From Salmo trutta (taxonomy: Eukaryota > Chordata > Actinopteri > Salmoniformes > Salmonidae): a stretch of 64,000 bases of DNA. A program made the position numbers and the translations under genes. The notes under the pieces are model-generated. The model made no database searches. It saw nothing but the letters and a program-made list of their open reading frames with translations, and had not been told where the DNA came from. Positions 26,401-34,470 of the stretch are shown here, one piece after another. Every line of letters starts with the position of its first letter. Position 1 is the first letter of the stretch. The stretch is from NCBI RefSeq assembly GCF_901001165.1, contig NC_042961.1, positions 5,875,150 to 5,939,149 on the forward strand. Direction: 5' to 3'.

Positions 26401-29080
26401 TCTGGCCCTGCGACCTTGTGAATGTTGACCTGTTTAAAGGTCTTACCCACATCAGCTGTGGAGAGCGTGATCACACAGTCGTCCGGAACAGCTGGTGCTC
26501 TCATGCATGTTTCATTGTTATTTGTCTCGAAGCGAGCATAGAAGTAGTTTAGCTCGTCTGGTACGCTCGTATCACTGGGCAGCTCTCGGATCTGTACTTC
26601 CCTTTGTAGTCTGTAATGGTTTGCATGCCCTGCCACATCCGACGAGCATCGGAGCTGGTGTAGTACGATTCGATCTTAGTCCTGTATTGACGCTTTGCCT
26701 GTTTGATGGATTGTCGGAGGGCATAGCGGGATTTCTTATAAGCTTCTGGGTTAGAGTCTCGCTCCTTGAAAGCGGCAGCTCTAGCCTTTAGCTTAGTGCG
26801 GATGTTGCCTGTAATCCATGGCTTCTGGTTGGGGTATGTACATACGGTCACTGTGGGGACGATGTCATCGATGCACTTATTGATGAAGTCAATGACTGAT
26901 GTGGTGTACTCCTCAATGCCATAGGAAGAATCCCGGAACATATTTTAGTCTGTGCTAGCAAAACAGTCCTGTAGCTTAGCATCTACTATGGCCTATTTAT
27001 TTCCTTACCTCCTCACGCAATTTGCGCACACTGTATATAGACTTTTTCTATTGTGTTATTGACTGTACATTTGTTTATTCCATGTGTAACTCTGTATTGT
27101 TGTTTGTGTCACACTGCTTTGCTTTATCTTGACCAGGTCACAGTTGTAAATGAGAACTTGTTCTCAACTGGCCTACCTGGTTAAATAAAGGTGAAATAAA
27201 ATAAAACATCTGCTTCGTCTGACCACTTTTTATTGACCGAGTTACTGGTGATTTCTGCTTTAATTGTTGCTTGTAAGCAGGAATCAGGAGGATAGAATTA
27301 TGGTCAGATTTGTCAAATGGAGGGCGAGGGACAGCTTTGTGAGTCTCTGTGAGTGGAGTAAAGGTGATCTAGAGTTTTCTTTTCCTCTGGTTGCACATTT
27401 AACATGCTGATACTTTTTTTTATCTCTTGAGAAGGGAAAACGTGTTTTTTATCAAGTTGAACATGTGCTCTTTATGACAGAATGTTAAAATAAGTCAAAA
27501 GTTCATTGCACTTTTCAAAAGGCAAGGAATTGATGGAACGACCCATAAGCTTACTTCACATGTTTCTTCACCATCTAGTAAAACATACCTCTCCTCTCCT
27601 CCGGCCATGTTCTTCCTCTCTCTCTTCCTCCCCTTCATCCTCCCCCTCCCCCTCCGCCTCATTCTCCCTCTCTTCCTCCTCCTCCTCCTCCTCCTCCTCC
27701 TCTCTGTCTCCTAGCTGGGTCAGACTCCAGGGAAGGACAACCCTATCTTCCTGCCCAGTGATGGTCAGTATGACTGGATGCTAGCTAAGATCTGGGTCCG
27801 CTCCTCAGACTTCCACATCCACCAGACAGTCACACACCTTCTGAGGACTCACCTGGTCTCGGAGGTGTTTGGAGTGGCCATGTTCAGACAGCTTCCTGCT
27901 ATACACCCTGCATATAAGGTACACCAACTACACGTCAGTCTGTGCTTGAGTTTTGTTCCTGCTAATGTGACTGAATAGTTGATTCATTGATAGGTTGATT
28001 CTTTAATCATTGATTCATGGATTGGTTAGTTATAAATGTACTGATTGATTGATTGATCGATTGGTTGACTCACTGATGGTCTGTCCTACTCTAGTTGCTC
28101 CTTCCTCACATTCGTTTCACCATCGCCATCAACACCAAGGCCAGAGAGCAACTCATCTGTGAGTTTGGCATCTTCGATAAGGTGAGAACGTGTGTGTGTT
28201 TGAGAGCGAGAGAGACAGAGACATAGACAGATTCAGTTAATGTGTCTGTCTCTCCTCATGCCAACGGTACAGTTAATGTGTCTGTCTCTCCTCATGCCAA
28301 CGGTACAGTTAATGTGTCTGTCTCACCCCAGATCAACAGTGCTGTTTATGTGTCTGTCTCTCCTCAGGCCAACGGTACAGTTAATGTGTCTGTCTCTCCC
28401 CAGGCCAACTGTACAGTTAATGTGTCTGTCTCTCCTCAGATCAACGGTACAGTTAATGTGTCTGTCTCACCCCAGATCAACAGTGCTGTTTATGTGTCTG
28501 TCTCTCCTCAGATCAACGGTACAGTTAATGTGTCTGTCTCTCCCCAGGCCAACTGTACAGTTAATGTGTCTGTCTCTCCCCAGGCCAACTGTACAGGTAA
28601 TGTGTCTGTCTCTCCTCAGGCCAACGGTACAGGTAATGTGTCTGTCTCTCCTCAGGCCAGCGGTACAGGTAATGTGTCTGTCTCTCCTCAGGCCAACGGT
28701 ACAGGTAATGTGTCTGTCTCTCCTCAGGCCAACGGTACAGGTAATGTGTCTGTCTCTCCTCAGGCCAACGGTACAGGTAATGTGTCTGTCTCTCCTCAGG
28801 CCAACGGTACAGGTAATGTGTCTGTCTCTCCTCAGGCCAACGGTACAGGTAATGTGTCTGTCTCTCCTCAGGCCAACGGTACAGGAGGTGGAGGTCATGT
28901 TGAGATGATTCAGAAGGCCATGAGGTCACTGACCTTCAGATCTCTATGTTTCCCTGATGCCATTAAGGCGCGCGGGGTGGACAGCCCTGAGGACCTACCC
29001 TACTACTACTACAGAGATGACGGGAACAGGGTCTGGGATGCCACCAAGAGGTCAGAGGTTATAGGGGGGTGTGTGTGTGT

Positions 29081-29111
<31 letters not shown>

Positions 29112-32100
29112 GGGGGGGGACCAGACCAATCACCAGGAAGAGATGCCAGGTGGTGGCTAACCCTCACCCTAGCTTCATGTCCACACACTGGCTCAACCCT
29201 CACCCTAGCTTCATGTCCACACACTGGCTCAAACCCTCACCCTAGCTTCATGTCCACACACTGGCTCAACCCTCACCCTAGCTTCATGTCCACACGCTGG
29301 CTCAACCCTCACCCTACCTTCATGTCCACACACTGGCTCAACCCTCACCCTAGCTTCATGTCCACACACTGGCTCAACCCTCACCCTACCTTCATGTCCA
29401 CACACTGGCTCAACCCTCACCCTAGCTTCATGTCCACACACTGGCTCAACCCTCACCCTAGCTTCATGTCCACACACTGGCTCAACCCTCACCCTACCTT
29501 CATGTCCACACACTGGCTCAACCCTCACCCTAGCTTCATGTCCACACGCTGGCTCAACCCTCACCCTAGCTTCATGTCCACACGCTGGCTCAACCCTCAC
29601 CCTAGCTCCATGTCCACACGCTGGCTCAACCCTCACCCTAGCTCCATGTCCACACGCTGGCTCAACCCTCACCCTAGCTCCATGTCCACACCCTGGCTCA
29701 ACCCCCACCCTAGCTCCATGTCCACACGCTGGCTCAACCCTCACCCTAGCTCCATGTCCACACGCTGGCTCAACCCTCACCCTAGCTCCATGTCCACACG
29801 CTGGCTCAACCCTCACCCTAGCTCCATGTCCACACGCTGGCTCAACCCTCACCCTAGCTCCATGTCCACATCATTGATCAGCCCTAACCCTAAACCTAGC
29901 TTCATGTCCACATCATTGATCAGCCCTAACCCTAAACCTAGCTTCATGTCCACATCATTGATCAGCCCTAACCCTAAACCTAGCTTCATGTCCACATCAT
30001 TGATCAGCCCTAACCCTAGCTATTATTCTAACCCTAAGCCTACATTTTATTTTGACTCTAGTTTTGTGTGGGACGTGGTGTGTATCTACTACGACAGTGA
30101 CGACACAGTACAGAAGGATGAGGAGATCCAGGCATTCGTTAAAGATGTCTGCAGCTTTGGGATGCAGGACCTTGATTGCTGTGGTGGGTACAAACACATA
30201 ATAACCAACAAACACGACAATGGCATAGCCTGCTTTAAAATATTTGAGTTATCTGCAATACAAATACACACTTCTTATTTCTCTGGATTGTGTTGAAAGA
30301 CGTAGCTGACCACACAGTAACATTATCGATATTTAGCTATGCAGACACCCTTGTATACAGACATGTACTTAACTTTTGAGTTGGCCAATAGCCTCTCTGT
30401 CAGGGACTGGTTAGTGGCTCACTCATGGAACAAGTGTCAAAATAAACATCCTGTGTTGCGGCACAAGACTTGTTAAACATCCTGTGTTGCCCCCAACGAC
30501 TTGTTTTACTTAACTTGGCGTTAAGCAAGGGCTGACCACTGCACTCTATGGCTCCCCGAGTGGCGCATCTCAGTGGTTGAGGCATCACTACAGACCCTGG
30601 TTCGAATCCAGGCTGTATCACAACCGGCCGTGATTGGGAGTCCCATAGGGCGGCGCACAATTGGCCCAGCGTCGTCTGGGTTTGTCCGTTGTAGGCTGTC
30701 ATTGTAAATAACTGACTTGCCTGGTTAAATAAAGTTTCAATTAAAAATAAATAAATAAAATGACAAGGAGTCATTTAATGTCACTATTTATTTTTAATTT
30801 AACTCTGCATTGTTGGAAATGGACCCGTAAGTAAACATTTCACTGTTGGTATTCACCTGTTGTTTATGAAGCATGTGACAAATAACATTAGACTGGATTA
30901 TATGGAAACTTTTTCTGCAGAGTTTCCCAAATCCCTGAAGACACGTGAGGATCTCACAGAGTACCTGACTGTCATCATCTTCACTGCCTCTGCTCACCAT
31001 GCTGCTGTCAACTTCGGACAGGTAACATTTAGGGCTAGATTCAATCAGATTGACATCTGCATAGCGTTGTTTTGGCGGTCTAACTGTAGGTCTGCTAAAT
31101 GACTACAATGTTCATGTAAAAAATGGTGTTAGAGGTGGAACAGCATTAGAGCTGTGAAATCTACAAGCGGCTCACTGCGTTACCTTATCAAGGACAGTGC
31201 CATTGGATGCAATGAAACCACACTCGACTATAATCCCATGCAGCTGCGTTAAAAGTGTATGCAACCACGTTACAAATTCAAACACTCAAATTAGATTGAT
31301 AGGCATAAATCCCCCCCATCCAAAGGCATTAGCTTAATAATGATGTCTAACATTGATAGAGGTTACACTTTCTAGTGACGGTTTTTGAACTTCTAACGCA
31401 GTAGGGGTCATAAGGAAGTGGTTTGTAACTTCTAATGCAGTAGGGTTAATAAGGGAGTGGTTTGTAACTTCTAAAGCAGTAGGGTTAATAAGGGAGTGGT
31501 TTGTAACTTCTAATGCAGTAGGGTTAATAAGGAAGTGGTTTGTAACTTCTAATGCAGTAGGGTTAATAAGGAAGTGGGTTGTAACTTCTAATGCAGTAGG
31601 ATTAATAAGGAAGTGGTTTGTAACTTCTAATGCAGTAGGGTTAATAAGGAAGTGGTTTGTAACTTCAAACACAGTAGGAATCATATCGGAGTGGTTTGTA
31701 ACTTCTAATGCAGTAGGGATCATAAGGAAGTGGTTTGTAACTTCTAATGCAATAGGGCTCATAAGGAAGTGGTTTGTAACTTCTAATGCAGTAGGGTTAA
31801 TAAGGAAGTGGTTTGTAACTTCAAACACAGTAGGAATCATATCGGAGTGGTTTGTAACTTCTAATGCAGTAGGGATCATAAGGAAGTGGTTTGTAACTTC
31901 TAATGCAGTAGGGTTAATAAGGGAGTGGTTTGTAACTTCTAATGCAGTAGGGTTAATAAGGGAGTGGTTTGTAACTTCTAACGCAGTAGGGTCAATGAGG
32001 AGGTGGTTTGTAACTTCTAACGCAGTAGGACTGGCCACCCCTCATAGCCTGGTTCCTCTCTAGGTTTCTTCCTAGGTTCTGGCCTTCCTAGGATGTTTTT

Positions 32101-34013
32101 ACTAGCCACCGTGCTTCCTTACCTGCATTGCTTGCTGTTTGGGGTTTTCGGCTTGCTTTCTGTATAGCACTTTGTGACATCAGCTGATGTAAGAAGGGCT
32201 TTATAAATACATTTGATTGAAATTTGATTGATAGGGATCATAAGGAAGTGGTTTGTAACTTCTAAAGCAGTAGGGTTAATAAGGGAGTGGTTTGTAACTT
32301 CTAATGCAGTAGGGTTAATAAGGGAGTGGTTTGTAACTTCTAATGCAGTAGGGATCATAATGAAGTGGGTTGTAACTTCTAAAGCAGTAGGGTTAATAAG
32401 GGAGTGGTTTGTAACTTCTAATGCAGTAGGGATCATAATGAAGTGGGTTGTAACTTCTAAAGCAGTAGGGTTAATAAGGGAGTGGTTTGTAACTTCTAAA
32501 GCAGTAGGGTTAATAAGGGAGTGGTTTGTAACTTCTAATGCAGTAGGGTTAATAAGGGAGTGGTTTGTAACTTCTAATGCAGTAGGGTTAATAAGGGAGT
32601 GGTTTGTAACTTCTAACGCAGTAGGGTTAATAAGGGAGTGGTTTGTAACTTCTAATGCAGTAGGGTTAATAAGGAAGTGGGTTGTAACTTCTAATGCAGT
32701 AGGGTTAATAAGGAAGTGGTTTGTAACTTCTAACGCAGTAGGGATCATAAGGAAGTGGTTTGTAACTTCTAACGCAGTAGGGTTAATAAGGAAGTGGTTT
32801 GTAACTTCTAATGCAGTAGGGTTAATAAGGGAGTGGTTTGTAACTTCTAATGCAGTAGGGTTAATAAGGAAGTGGTTTGTAACTTCTAAAGCAGTAGGGT
32901 TAATAAGGGAGTGGTTTGTAACTTCTAAAGCAGTAGGGTTAATAAGGGAGTGGTTTGTAACTTCTAAAGCAGTAGGGTTAATAAGGGAGTGGTTTGTAAC
33001 TTCTAATGCAGTAGGGCTAATAAGGAAGTGGTTCGTAACTTCTAATGCAGTAGGGTTAATAAGGGAGTGGTTTGTAACTTCTAATGCAGTAGGGTTAATA
33101 AGGGAGTGGTTTGTAACTTCTAATGCAGTAGGGATCATAAGGAAGTGGTTTGTAACTTCTAAAGCAGTAGGGTTAATAAGGGAGTGGTTTGTAACTTCTA
33201 ATGCAGTAGGGTTAATAAGGGAGTGGTTTGTGACACACAAGAGCAGCCGCTCACCGATATGTCAGCTCATACCGCTGTTACCTCCAACACCGCCAAAACA
33301 TCTGCTATGCAGATATCGGCCAACGCTGGTTAAGGCTGGTCAATGCTCGATCTGATTGAATCCAAGCCTTGGTTAGATTTTGTAAGGTAGACTTTAGACA
33401 GGTAAGATTTGCTCAGGTAGGCTATTTAGTCAGGTAGGCTTTGGACAATTGGTCCACATTATACAACGGGTGGGTCTAATCCTGAATGCTGATTGGTTAA
33501 AACCGCATTCCAGACGGTATCTATTCCACAAGTTACCACCGGCTACATCTATGACGTTAAAATGATGATTTACTCTGTTCCATCTGACTGCACAATCCAC
33601 TGTCATCATACGAGAGTACCACCTAGCTTCCCTTAGATGTTAATGTCTGCCTACTCTGTGTATTTCAGTATGACTGGTGCTCGTGGATCCCCAATGCGCC
33701 CCCCACCATGCGGAAGCCCCCTCCCACACAAAAGGGGGTGGTAGATGTGAAGTTCATCATCGAGAGTCTCCCTGACCGCGGCCGGTCCTGCTGGCACCTA
33801 GGGGCTGTCTGGGCCCTTAGTCAGTTCCAGGAGAATGAAGTAAACACAACACACACACACACAACACACGCACACAACACATGCACACAACACACATGCA
33901 CATAACACACGCACACAACACATGCACACAACACACATGCACATAACACATGCACACACACACGGTTGTCTGCTTTTATTCTGAATGTTAAAGAAAGCCC
34001 TCCAACCTCTGTG

Positions 34014-34053
<40 letters not shown>

Positions 34054-34234
34054 GCTGTTCCTGGGGATGTACCCAGATGAGCACTTCATAGAGAAGCCTG
34101 TGAAGGAGGCCATGGAATCATTCAGGAAGAGACTGGCAGAGGTCAGCAGTGCCATCAAGATCCGCAACGAAGGCAAGAAACTACCCTACTACTACTTCTC
34201 TCCTGACCGCATCCCTAACAGTGTGGCTGTCTGA
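11896..34234 (+). CDS. alox5: arachidonate 5-lipoxygenase, complete 14-exon gene
   Basis: Exons join as 11896-12045, 17156-17354, 17532-17613, 17862-17984, 23784-23890, 24178-24350, 24594-24740, 27715-27918, 28095-28181, 28872-29050, 30062-30183, 30921-31021, 33669-33839 and 34055-34234. This gives 2025 nt, or 674 codons plus stop, the same length as human ALOX5 as I know it. The enzyme is an iron dioxygenase that converts arachidonate to 5-HPETE and then leukotriene A4, acting at the nuclear envelope with FLAP. Visible are an N-terminal PLAT/C2 domain (about 1-112; W14, N44, D45, E47, W76, W103) and a catalytic domain with iron ligands H368, H373, H551, N555 and the C-terminal carboxylate of V674. 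Also present are FY-cork F178/Y182, A411 (S-type), and specificity residues F360, A425, N426, H601 and A604. The start has a good Kozak context (ccaccATGc). Differences from human are T272, no Arg-Lys-Ser-Ser motif near 524, Glu-Gly at 654-655, and a terminal Val. No frameshift or internal stop was seen. Confidence 0.96.
12332..13935 (+). mobile_element. Tc1-like DNA transposon with a nested SINE
   Basis: The inverted termini are catacactatatatgcagaa and ggtcatgtagtg-type ends. The plus strand holds degraded transposase: ATTACC-type start region at 12480-12900, then KFGGGGIMIWGFLSCF (12970) and QYDNAPMHKSQ (13140). After the SINE it resumes LNPIKHFWDELERRLQA (13665-13715). Stops and the insertion make it inactive. 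Confidence 0.8.
13195..13613 (+). mobile_element. tRNA-derived SINE inside the Tc1-like element
   Basis: The 5' part has tRNA-like boxes (gagtggcgcagaggtctaag and ggttcgatccc). A long body follows. An approximate target duplication, aatggtttgt and aatgggtttgt, flanks it at 13184 and 13614. Confidence 0.75.
14380..15230 (-). pseudogene. Tc1-like transposase, broken
   Basis: Minus-strand frames give RKVQINPRTTAKDLVKMLEE and SFIWSDETKI followed by a TAA stop. Another frame continues GGSIMLWGSFAAGGTGALRK, VFQMDNDPKHTSK and SQSPDLNPIENL. All three DDE residues are visible, but the stop and frame changes make it non-functional. Confidence 0.88.
15576..15752 (+). mobile_element. HpaI-type tRNA-derived SINE
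   Basis: tRNA-like A box (tggctcagttggtagagcat) and B box (ggttcgattcc) are followed by the tail aagtcgctctggataagagc-type sequence and ctgctaaatgac. Confidence 0.85.
15805..15893 (+). mobile_element. Tc1-like fragment
   Basis: About 88 bp closely match 13068-13145 of the Tc1-like element above (acattctagacaattctgtg and ggccctttcct). Confidence 0.7.
16500..16712 (-). mobile_element. tRNA-derived SINE, antisense
   Basis: It starts with the A/T tail (tttacctttatttaactagg) and ends in the antisense tRNA-like head (gggattcgatctagcaacc, then ctctaaccacaaggctac). The same family is at 52112-52313 and 59428-59628. Confidence 0.8.
17156..17354 (+). CDS. alox5: alox5 exon 2 (PLAT domain)
   Basis: It encodes residues 51 to about 117 in 199 nt, with acceptor ctcag and donor gtacct. 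Membrane-binding W76 and W103 are present. The splice regenerates a Val-Asp-Ser-Tyr-Asp-Val junction. A (TCTG)n tract begins about 45 nt past the donor. Confidence 0.95.
17404..17461 (+). repeat. (TCTG)n microsatellite in alox5 intron 2
   Basis: About 14 TCTG units fill much of a 177-nt intron. Confidence 0.95.
17532..17613 (+). CDS. alox5: alox5 exon 3, with an apparent GC donor
   Basis: This 82-nt exon follows acceptor tttaag and encodes the basic stretch ending ESRQKTYR. The next six genomic bases are gcgaga, so the donor reads GC instead of GT. The AG before it and GAGA after it fit the minor GC-AG class. Phase and protein alignment leave no better GT nearby. Confidence 0.88.
17862..17984 (+). 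CDS. alox5: alox5 exon 4 (FY-cork)
   Basis: This 123-nt exon has acceptor gtatag and donor gtaagt. It encodes residues 144-185, including the F178/Y182 pair that plugs one end of the substrate cavity in 5-LOX. Confidence 0.95.
18040..18726 (+). mobile_element. L2-like LINE 3' UTR fragment with internal tandem repeat
   Basis: It ends with aagcatttcacggtaaag, then gtgacaaataacatttgatt, the same 3' end as the LINE at 51848. Inside, a 73-bp duplication (18132-18262) and a 38-bp array are seen. Confidence 0.8.
18272..18575 (+). repeat. 38-bp tandem repeat, about 8 copies
   Basis: The unit includes tccctgtatatagctccaca and ttgatctggtactggtac; one copy lacks the second 'tggtac'. It is an expansion within LINE 3' UTR. 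Confidence 0.93.
18755..19520 (+). repeat. about 69-bp tandem repeat in alox5 intron 4, split by a SINE
   Basis: Units contain tttccaatgtggagatttac, ggtttaatttgtactctc and tacagtgctaaacctacagc, about nine copies. A SINE at 18846-19068 lies between the first and second full units. Confidence 0.9.
18846..19068 (+). mobile_element. tRNA-derived SINE
   Basis: Head ctgagtggcgcagcggtcta, B box ggttcgaatcc, body ccggctgtgattgggagtcc and tail cctagttaaat. It has inserted into the 69-bp array. Confidence 0.85.
19892..22165 (-). mobile_element. Rex/Babar- or jockey-like non-LTR retrotransposon, degenerate
   Basis: Minus-strand frames read IPKDWKATAVIPLFKGGD, YRPISILPCLSKVFE, FIDLAKAFNSVNHRIL, MGVPQGSILGPTVFSVYIND and YADDTILYTSG. 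These are reverse-transcriptase blocks with the catalytic YADD. The frame is broken at about 21250-21450 and elsewhere. The 3' UTR and A/T tail lie at 19892-20200. The upstream endonuclease is missing, so it is 5'-truncated. Confidence 0.85.
22329..22471 (+). mobile_element. HpaI-type SINE
   Basis: The head ctgtagctcagttggtagag, B box gggttcgattcc and tail gcgtctgctaaatggc are visible; it is shorter and more diverged than the copy at 15576. Confidence 0.8.
22471..22971. mobile_element. deleted Tc1-like element
   Basis: Starts tacactcagtatacaaaaca and ends gttcttaatgtttggtctac. It is the same family as 6590-7050 in the other orientation. Confidence 0.6.
22972..23783. other. alox5 intron 4, no feature except a 19-bp repeat
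   Basis: A 19-bp unit (gaattatttgtgcagctga type) is repeated about four times at 23080-23150. Nothing else was recognised before exon 5. Confidence 0.6.
23784..23890 (+). CDS. alox5: alox5 exon 5
   Basis: This 107-nt exon has acceptor ccccag and donor gtgtgt. It encodes the segment containing MHMFQSSWNDFADFE, which is strongly conserved in 5-LOX. Confidence 0.95.
23965..24172 (+). repeat. (CTCCT)n tract abutting alox5 exon 6
   Basis: About 200 bp of C/T, with some 20 perfect tctcc units from 24075 to 24155, stop just before the atcctag acceptor. Confidence 0.95.
24178..24350 (+). CDS. alox5: alox5 exon 6
   Basis: This 173-nt exon encodes residues 221-278. The acceptor atcctag follows about 190 nt of nearly pure CTCCT repeat. 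The residue matching the human MK2 phosphosite (Ser271/272) is Thr272, within LEREMT. Confidence 0.95.
24594..24740 (+). CDS. alox5: alox5 exon 7
   Basis: This 147-nt, phase-0 exon has acceptor tgcag and donor gtaggc. It encodes residues 279-327, including PCTLQYLAAPICLLY. Confidence 0.95.
25138..27420 (-). mobile_element. L2-like LINE, degenerate, with a nested LINE tail
   Basis: Minus-strand frames give QKPWITGNIRTKLKARAAAF, KVAGPDGLPGRVLRACPDQL, MLFFDYSSTFNIIVPSKL, GAPQGCVLSPLLYSLFTHDC and CKDNNLSLNLVKTKEMIVDY. The catalytic box reads FPDD instead of the expected FADD, and several frame breaks occur. Antisense endonuclease-region sequence continues at 27215-27420 beyond an inserted LINE tail (26985-27208). 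Confidence 0.83.
26985..27208 (+). mobile_element. 3' tail of a Rex-like LINE
   Basis: It is the plus-strand version of the 3' UTR at 19892-20150 (atcttgaccaggtcacagtt, then cctggttaaataaaggtgaa) with an A-rich end. It is inserted in the antisense L2-like element. Confidence 0.75.
27595..27712 (+). repeat. pyrimidine-rich (TCC)n tract before alox5 exon 8
   Basis: CT-rich sequence with (CTC)n at 27672-27701 ends at the exon 8 acceptor. Confidence 0.85.
27715..27918 (+). CDS. alox5: alox5 exon 8 (iron ligands H368, H373)
   Basis: This 204-nt exon encodes residues 328-395. It contains WVRSSDFHIHQTVTHLLRTH, in which H368 and H373 ligate the iron and F360 lines the pocket. The acceptor follows a CT/TCC-rich tract. 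Confidence 0.96.
28095..28181 (+). CDS. alox5: alox5 exon 9
   Basis: This 87-nt, phase-0 exon encodes residues 396-424. A411 is the Coffa-site alanine typical of S-stereospecific lipoxygenases. Intron 8 is only 176 nt. Confidence 0.95.
28234..28886 (+). repeat. 36-bp minisatellite containing the alox5 exon 10 splice acceptor, 18 copies
   Basis: Each unit has a pyrimidine tract (tgtctctcctcag), then 13 nt identical or nearly so to the start of exon 10 (gccaacggtacag), then gtaatg or ttaatg. Units 1 and 2 lack the AG (catgcc). Units 10-17 have both the AG and a GT donor-like gtaatg. Unit 18 runs into exon 10. The period is 12 codons and stays in the alox5 frame. Confidence 0.96.
28872..29050 (+). 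CDS. alox5: alox5 exon 10 (specificity residues)
   Basis: This 179-nt exon encodes residues 425 to about 484, starting Ala-Asn-Gly-Thr then a Gly run. A425 and N426 match positions that set 5-LOX positional specificity. Its acceptor is the last of about 18 near-identical copies in a 36-bp minisatellite, and the donor is gtcaga. The GCC at 28872 is chosen because it leaves no inserted residues relative to known 5-LOX. Confidence 0.93.
29069..29119 (+). repeat. (GT)n followed by poly-G
   Basis: About 12 GT pairs, then about 24 G, lie just after the exon 10 donor. Such runs are prone to length errors. Confidence 0.9.
29150..30030 (+). repeat. 36-bp then 42-bp minisatellite filling alox5 intron 10
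   Basis: About 20 units contain ccctcaccctagcttcatgt and ccacacactggctcaa, with 'cttcat' changing to 'ctccat' from 29600. The array then shifts to about four 42-bp units with tcattgatcagccctaaccc. Both periods are multiples of three. Confidence 0.95.
30062..30183 (+). CDS. alox5: alox5 exon 11
   Basis: This 122-nt exon has acceptor actctag and donor gtgggt. It ends in Asp-Leu-Asp-Cys-Cys, where mammals have the Arg-Lys-Ser-Ser PKA site (Ser523). A second possible donor 4 nt downstream would break the frame. Confidence 0.93.
30551..30745 (+). mobile_element. tRNA-derived SINE, internally deleted head
   Basis: Head ccccgagtggcgcatctcag lacks about 20 nt of the usual tRNA-like region. Body and B box (ggttcgaatcc) match 18846-19068, and it ends in an A-rich tail. 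Confidence 0.8.
30795..30900 (+). mobile_element. L2-like LINE 3' end fragment next to exon 12
   Basis: Contains cccgtaagtaaacatttcac and gcatgtgacaaataacatta, as at 18650-18720 and 51770-51845. It ends only about 20 nt before the exon 12 acceptor. Confidence 0.75.
30921..31021 (+). CDS. alox5: alox5 exon 12 (iron ligands H551, N555)
   Basis: This 101-nt exon encodes residues 525-558. FTASAHHAAVNFGQ holds iron ligands H551 and N555. The acceptor tctgcag follows a fragment of L2-like LINE 3' UTR that ends within about 30 nt. Confidence 0.96.
31370..33240 (+). repeat. 39-bp minisatellite in alox5 intron 12, about 45 copies
   Basis: The unit contains agtggtttgtaacttctaat and gcagtagggttaataaggg. 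The period is 13 codons, which leaves long stop-free frames on both strands. Sub-variants (aaagcag, acgcag, atcata) recur in blocks. The array is split by a LINE-tail fragment at 32037-32235. Confidence 0.96.
32037..32235 (+). mobile_element. LINE 3' tail inserted in the 39-bp array
   Basis: Reads agcctggttcctctctaggt, then gtaagaagggctttataaat with an atttgattga end, a common fish LINE 3' terminus. The array resumes right after it. Confidence 0.75.
33669..33839 (+). CDS. alox5: alox5 exon 13
   Basis: This 171-nt exon encodes residues 559-615, including PDRGRSCWHLGAVWALSQFQ with H601 and A604. Acceptor is tttcag and donor gtaaac. A CA-rich array starts immediately after the donor. Confidence 0.96.
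33841..33966 (+). repeat. CA-rich array after alox5 exon 13
   Basis: Imperfect acacacgcacacaacacatg units start directly at the donor of exon 13. Confidence 0.9.
34019..34052 (+). repeat. (CT)n forming the polypyrimidine tract of alox5 exon 14
   Basis: About 16 CT pairs run straight into the ccag acceptor. Confidence 0.95.
34055..34234 (+). CDS. alox5: alox5 exon 14 and stop
   Basis: This 180-nt exon encodes residues 616-674 and a TGA stop. It ends SPDRIPNSVAV; the terminal carboxylate completes the iron site, with Val in place of the usual Ile. The acceptor is the end of a (CT)n tract (ctctccag). Confidence 0.96.
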   Translation: MFLGMYPDEHFIEKPVKEAMESFRKRLAEVSSAIKIRNEGKKLPYYYFSPDRIPNSVAV

Positions 34235-34470
34235 GAGAGGGATGGAGGAGGGTGAGAGGAAGGATGGGAGCGAGGGACTGATGGAGATATTGTGAACAGT
34301 GATTTATGGTGTTGTTTCTTACATACTGTGCTGTATGTATATTGTGCTATGATAAGCACATACCCACTGATGCAATTCAACTTTTTTGCCAGCGATTTTT
34401 ACAAACAGAAAGTGAATCATCATTGTTGTACAATTCAAATGTCAAATAAAAATTCTCAAAATGTGCTTTT
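34235..34470 (+). terminator. alox5: alox5 3' UTR and polyadenylation signal
   Basis: A short UTR follows the TGA. A canonical AATAAA lies at 34445-34450, with T/GT-rich sequence downstream (gtgcttttctatttc). No better signal is nearer, so the mRNA probably ends near 34465. Confidence 0.7.

Noticed and set aside
28242..30296. Open frame of 684 codons as a separate gene
   Set aside because: It is alox5 exons 10 and 11 plus stop-free minisatellite introns; the exon borders and protein length fit normal splicing.
31334..33355. Long frames on both strands at 31.3-33.4 kb as proteins
   Set aside because: They are frames of a 39-bp tandem repeat with a period divisible by three, open on both strands at once.
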